Shown here piece after piece: positions 6,469 through 8,218 of a stretch of 8,218 nt of DNA; the stretch's first letter is position 1; the number at the start of each line of letters is the position of its first letter. The DNA is from DASZZV01 sp035544835 (GTDB lineage Bacteria; Acidobacteriota; Thermoanaerobaculia; Gp7-AA8): positions 1 to 8,218 of the forward strand of contig DASZZV010000152.1 of the NCBI GenBank assembly GCA_035544835.1, in the 5' to 3' direction. A model generated the notes under the pieces. The model did no database searches and was not told the DNA's origin. It was given only the letters and a program-made list of their open reading frames with translations. The position numbers and the translations under genes are program-made.

Positions 6469-6810
6469 TCAACTTTTTGGCGGGCGTCCGGCCTTTAGTC
6501 GCTCGCGGTGTTGCGGGAAGGTCGTTCCCCGGACCAGTTCCATTTCATCCAGCGTCTTTTCGAGACTAGACGCGACGAGTCGGGCCATCGTCTCTCCGGG
6601 CGTACCGTGGACTGCATTCCGGATCCGCTCGACGAGACGGGTGGGAAGTAGAAAAGTGATCCTCTGCCGCAAGGTTCCTTCTCTCGAAACCCGTCGCCTT
6701 TCCGCTGGCGCCACCTTCGTCTTCAAGCGCGCATTCGCGGCGAGTGGGTGCGCCTGAGCCGAGCCCTTCCGGCTCTTTTTTCGGCGTTCGACCATCCCAC
6801 TTCCGCTCAT
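6469..6810 (-). CDS. Ribbon-helix-helix DNA-binding protein
   Basis: A 113-aa protein with a basic disordered arm (7-50; Lys/Arg clusters at RRKKSRK and AERRR). A ribbon-helix-helix fold follows: strand QRITFLL (49-55), helix PTRLVERIRNAV (56-67), turn HGTPGE, helix TMARLVASSLEKTLDEME (74-91). The tail FPQHRERLKAGRPPK (98-112) resembles that of small RHH proteins found on plasmids and mobile elements, often with ParA or toxin partners. No such partner lies here. Such proteins dimerise, insert the strands in the major groove and often repress their own promoter. A second ATG at 6795 has GGAAG just upstream and is an alternative start (108 aa). Divergent from the response-regulator gene, 98 bp apart, with a dyad in between. 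Confidence 0.75.
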   Translation of the reverse strand: MSGSGMVERRKKSRKGSAQAHPLAANARLKTKVAPAERRRVSREGTLRQRITFLLPTRLVERIRNAVHGTPGETMARLVASSLEKTLDEMELVRGTTFPQHRERLKAGRPPKS

Positions 6811-6865
6811 GCGAGCGTCATTCCAGCCTCCGGCGCTAAATCTTCAGTCCGATACGCGATTCGTT

Positions 6866-6896
6866 GGTAGAAATACTCATATTATCTACCTATACT
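6866..6896 (+). promoter_or_regulatory. Promoter with overlapping operator-like dyad
   Basis: TAGAAA (6868-6873) and TATACT (6891-6896) sit 17 nt apart and match four and five of six sigma70 consensus bases. The perfect inverted repeat GGTAGA (6866-6871) and TCTACC (6885-6890), with a 13-nt AT-rich centre, covers the -35 and the end of the spacer. A dimeric regulator bound there would block the promoter of the response-regulator gene. The divergent RHH protein is the nearest candidate. Confidence 0.5.
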
Positions 6897-6908
6897 GAGG
6901 CACTGAAT

Positions 6909-7271
6909 ATGGATGACATTCTCATCTGCGAAGATGACGAACCGATTCGCGGACTGCTTCTTCGAGTCGTGGAACGCGAAGGTTACTCAGCTCAGATCGC
7001 CACGAATGGGGACGAAGCACTGCGATGCATCGAACAAGGCGATTACCGTGCGATTCTGCTGGACATGATGATGCCGAAAATTACTGGATTCGATATCGTT
7101 GAGCGGCTGCGTTTGTCGCGGCCAGCAGTCCTGTCTCGAATCATCGTCGTGACGGCGTCGCTACCGGCAATGAAGAGCCCGCCTGTCGGGATTGGAGGGT
7201 TCTTCATGAAACCATTCGATTTGAACAAGCTCGTGGAGGCGATCCACGGCTTGGTGAAGAAGGAACATTGA
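6909..7271 (+). CDS. Single-domain response regulator (receiver only)
   Basis: A 120-aa stand-alone REC domain with no output domain. It has the acidic pair D9-D10 (ICEDDEP), phospho-acceptor D52 (AILLDMMMP), T82 (IIVVTAS) and K101 (FFMKPF), so the phosphorylation site is complete. Such CheY/Spo0F-like proteins relay phosphate or bind a partner. The start is the ATG at 6909, with GAGG (6897-6900) 8 nt upstream. A longer reading from TTG at 6864 would begin upstream of the -10. Its stop TGA overlaps the TTG start of the next gene (TTGA), so the two were co-translated. That neighbour is a decayed REC-PAS gene, so this regulator may have lost its cognate sensor. Confidence 0.93.
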   Translation: MDDILICEDDEPIRGLLLRVVEREGYSAQIATNGDEALRCIEQGDYRAILLDMMMPKITGFDIVERLRLSRPAVLSRIIVVTASLPAMKSPPVGIGGFFMKPFDLNKLVEAIHGLVKKEH

Positions 7272-7783
7272 GCGAGGATCAAATAGCGCGGGTGCTGGTC
7301 GTCGATGATGACCCCTCGCTTCGCACACTTGTAGCCAGGATCATCGAACGACTCGATGCAGATGTCGAACTTGCGGGTACATGGCCGGAGAAATTCTCGA
7401 TGAGCCGTTCTCCGTGCTCTTCACCGCCTGAAGACGTCGCGGGCGGCCTGCCCGAAATGGAGCTTCGGAATGCGCGACGTGACGGTCGCGCCGACGACCG
7501 CCGATGGCACGTTCGGAAGGACCGCTCTCAGTTTTTCGCCGACGGGGTGACGACATCTCTCATTGGTAACGAAGGAGAGTTTCTCGGCTACTCGAAAATC
7601 GCTCACGACGCAACGAATACCAAACTGAACGAAGACCGGCTGGTCGAAGCCGAGGAACGACACCGGCTGCTCCTCGAGAACGTTACCGGCTATGCCATCT
7701 TCATGCTGGACAGCCACGGCAGGGTGAGTAGTTGGAATCGAGAAGAATTTCGCGAGGGCGGAGGTCGCGATTCGTCAGGCTAA
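7268..7783 (+). pseudogene. Degraded hybrid sensor: REC fragment joined to PAS fragments, 3' end lost
   Basis: A reading frame of 171 codons starting at TTG, with AAGGA 3 nt upstream. Residues 7-36 are the first third of a receiver domain (RVLVVDDDPSLRTLV, acidic D13-D15), but the phospho-acceptor half is missing. From 7375, a different frame reads GYMAGEILDEPFSVLFTA, the middle of a PAS domain. After one extra base (T7429) the original frame resumes with EDVAGGLPE and continues through WHVRKD...FFADGVTT, a normal PAS C-terminal part. A second PAS starts at RHRLLLENVTGYAIFMLD and ends after GRVSSWN, where the frame runs into the repeat at 7777 and stops. No histidine-kinase domain remains. 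It was probably a REC-PAS-PAS-kinase; the present product should not signal. Confidence 0.85.
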
Positions 7784-7905
7784 AGTTGGGGTCAAGTCTG
7801 GAAACCCAACTTAACTCTGGCACTCTCGCTGAGGGTTTAGGCTAGAAAGTCACGGCTTGTACCCAGAAGTTCACGCGCGGTCCGAAGGAGTCTGAAGACC
7901 GTCCA
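7777..7905. repeat. Tandem direct repeat, copy 1 (transposase 3' end plus hairpin)
   Basis: 129 bp nearly identical to 7906-8033. The copies differ by one indel (T7792 present only here) and two substitutions (A7832, and G in place of C near 7888). On the minus strand, 7905-7837 encodes WTVFRLLRTARELLGTSRD plus FLA and a stop, a detached copy of the transposase tail. Beyond that stop comes the hairpin 7783-7790/7805-7812. Its left edge at 7777 is where the sensor pseudogene loses homology. Confidence 0.9.
7783..7812. repeat. REP-like hairpin in repeat copy 1
   Basis: AAGTTGGG (7783-7790) pairs perfectly with CCCAACTT (7805-7812) over a 14-nt loop containing CAAGTCTGG. It lies 3' of a transposase stop codon, where Y1-type transposases have their right-end hairpin. 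It could also act as a terminator, though there is no T-run. Confidence 0.65.
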
Positions 7906-8033
7906 AGGCTAAAGTTGGGGCAAGTCTGGAAACCCAACTTAACTCTGGCACTCTCGCTGCGGGTTTAGGCTAGAAAGTCACGGCTTGTACCCAGAAGTTC
8001 ACGCGCGGTCCGAACGAGTCTGAAGACCGTCCA
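7906..8033. repeat. Tandem direct repeat, copy 2
   Basis: 128 bp, directly abutting copy 1. It begins AGGCTAAAGTTGGGG, as copy 1 does, and ends at the Trp codon (8033-8031) of the transposase tail. Unlike copy 1, this copy is continuous on its right with upstream transposase sequence, so it is probably the original and copy 1 the duplicate. Confidence 0.9.
7912..7940. repeat. REP-like hairpin in repeat copy 2
   Basis: Same 8-bp stem (7912-7919 with 7933-7940) with a 13-nt loop, one base shorter than copy 1. It lies about 25 nt past the stop of the transposase fragment on the minus strand. Confidence 0.65.
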
Positions 8034-8217
8034 GGCGGAAACCTGGAGCCATTGAGCAACCGGTGGGTGAGGGAGTCCGCGGTCAACGATTGCAATCAAG
8101 GCGAGCGCTTTACACCCAGGGACGGCGACTCTTCAAACGGAGTGATTGCTCGGTCTCGCCAAAGCTCCGGCAGGCCAGATCGAGTACCGCTTCAAGGGAA
8201 GGGCGCACGAGCTGACG
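7965..8217 (-). pseudogene. C-terminal part of a transposase (RAYT-like), frameshifted, cut by window edge
   Basis: Read leftwards from the edge, one frame (8217-8113) gives RQLVRPSLEAVLDLACRSFG, then ETEQSLRLKSRRPWV and a stop. This resembles the DnaA-like helical segment after the catalytic part of many REP-associated Y1 transposases (SLEEIL...FGVSEEEL...SRRR). A second frame (8114-7965) continues as CKALALIAIVDRGLPHPPVA, QWLQVSAWTVFRLVRTAREL and LGTSRDFLA, a helix-turn-helix-like tail ending at TAA. Dropping one G from the run at 8115-8117 joins them without gap, so this looks like a single-base frameshift. The HUH catalytic domain would lie beyond 8218, so the family call rests on the C-terminus and the downstream hairpin. 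Intact upstream sequence could still exist; as seen, the gene is broken. Confidence 0.6.
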
Positions 8218-8218
8218 T

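Noticed and set aside
5561..6472. Minus-strand open frame of 303 codons opposite the PH-like gene
   Set aside because: Its product is His/Glu/Arg-rich without structure, whereas the plus-strand frame has transmembrane helices and a PH-like motif.
6425..6491. Possible terminator between the convergent PH-like and RHH genes (CCGGAC 6430-6435 with GTCCGG 6486-6491)
   Set aside because: The loop is 50 nt, the right arm lies within the RHH coding end, and no T-run follows the stem.
6864..6908. Upstream TTG start for the response regulator
   Set aside because: It would place the promoter -10 and the ribosome-binding GAGG inside the gene and add 15 residues not found in receiver domains.
8146..8218. 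Short plus-strand open frame running off the right edge
   Set aside because: The opposite strand carries transposase-like helical sequence continuous with the repeat; the plus frame has no start or recognisable motif.

Overview
The window looks like high-GC bacterial chromosome. Tandem FHA domains, a eukaryotic-type Ser/Thr kinase with a PEGA domain, signal peptides and many extragenic palindromes suggest a Gram-negative signalling-rich lineage; Acidobacteriota or a relative is a guess, because no marker gene is present. No rRNA, tRNA or CRISPR array was seen.

Left edge (1-339): no gene. It holds a mirror-symmetric composite of short palindromes (REP/BIME-like) and one more GC-rich hairpin just past the stop of the leftward operon.

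Leftward signalling operon (4565 down to 340, minus strand): three tightly packed genes run from a strong promoter that probably makes a leaderless mRNA. They are an FHA-FHA-STAS adaptor, a zinc-ribbon/Ser-Thr kinase/transmembrane/PEGA receptor kinase, and a secreted TPR-like helical protein. The kinase gene starts 9 nt after the FHA gene, and the TPR gene overlaps the kinase stop by 4 nt (ATGA). The likely logic is that the kinase senses an envelope signal, autophosphorylates, and is read by the FHA adaptor, while the exported TPR protein works on the periplasmic side. This logic is inferred from the domains and the operon.

Divergent gene (4656-5048, plus): a complete YjbQ/UPF0047-family protein, also with a promoter placed for leaderless transcription.

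Right half (about 5049-8218): an accessory, partly decayed region. In order: a poorly supported membrane-anchored ORF; a 42-codon remnant of the start of pyruvate:ferredoxin oxidoreductase (nifJ); an intact orphan membrane protein with a PH/GRAM-like N-terminus; a ribbon-helix-helix DNA-binding protein divergent from a single-domain response regulator, with an operator-like dyad between them; a deleted and frame-scarred REC-PAS signalling gene; and, cutting that gene off, two tandem 129/128-bp copies of the 3' end of a transposase gene. The rest of that gene's C-terminal part, carrying a frameshift, runs off the right edge on the minus strand. Each repeat unit also carries a hairpin just downstream of the transposase stop, as expected for a REP-type element linked to a Y1 (RAYT-like) transposase.

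The most informative observations are the operon with its unusual FHA-STAS fusion (its STAS domain lacks the phosphorylatable serine), the run of candidate leaderless starts, the nifJ scar, and the transposase-tail tandem duplication that truncates a sensor gene.
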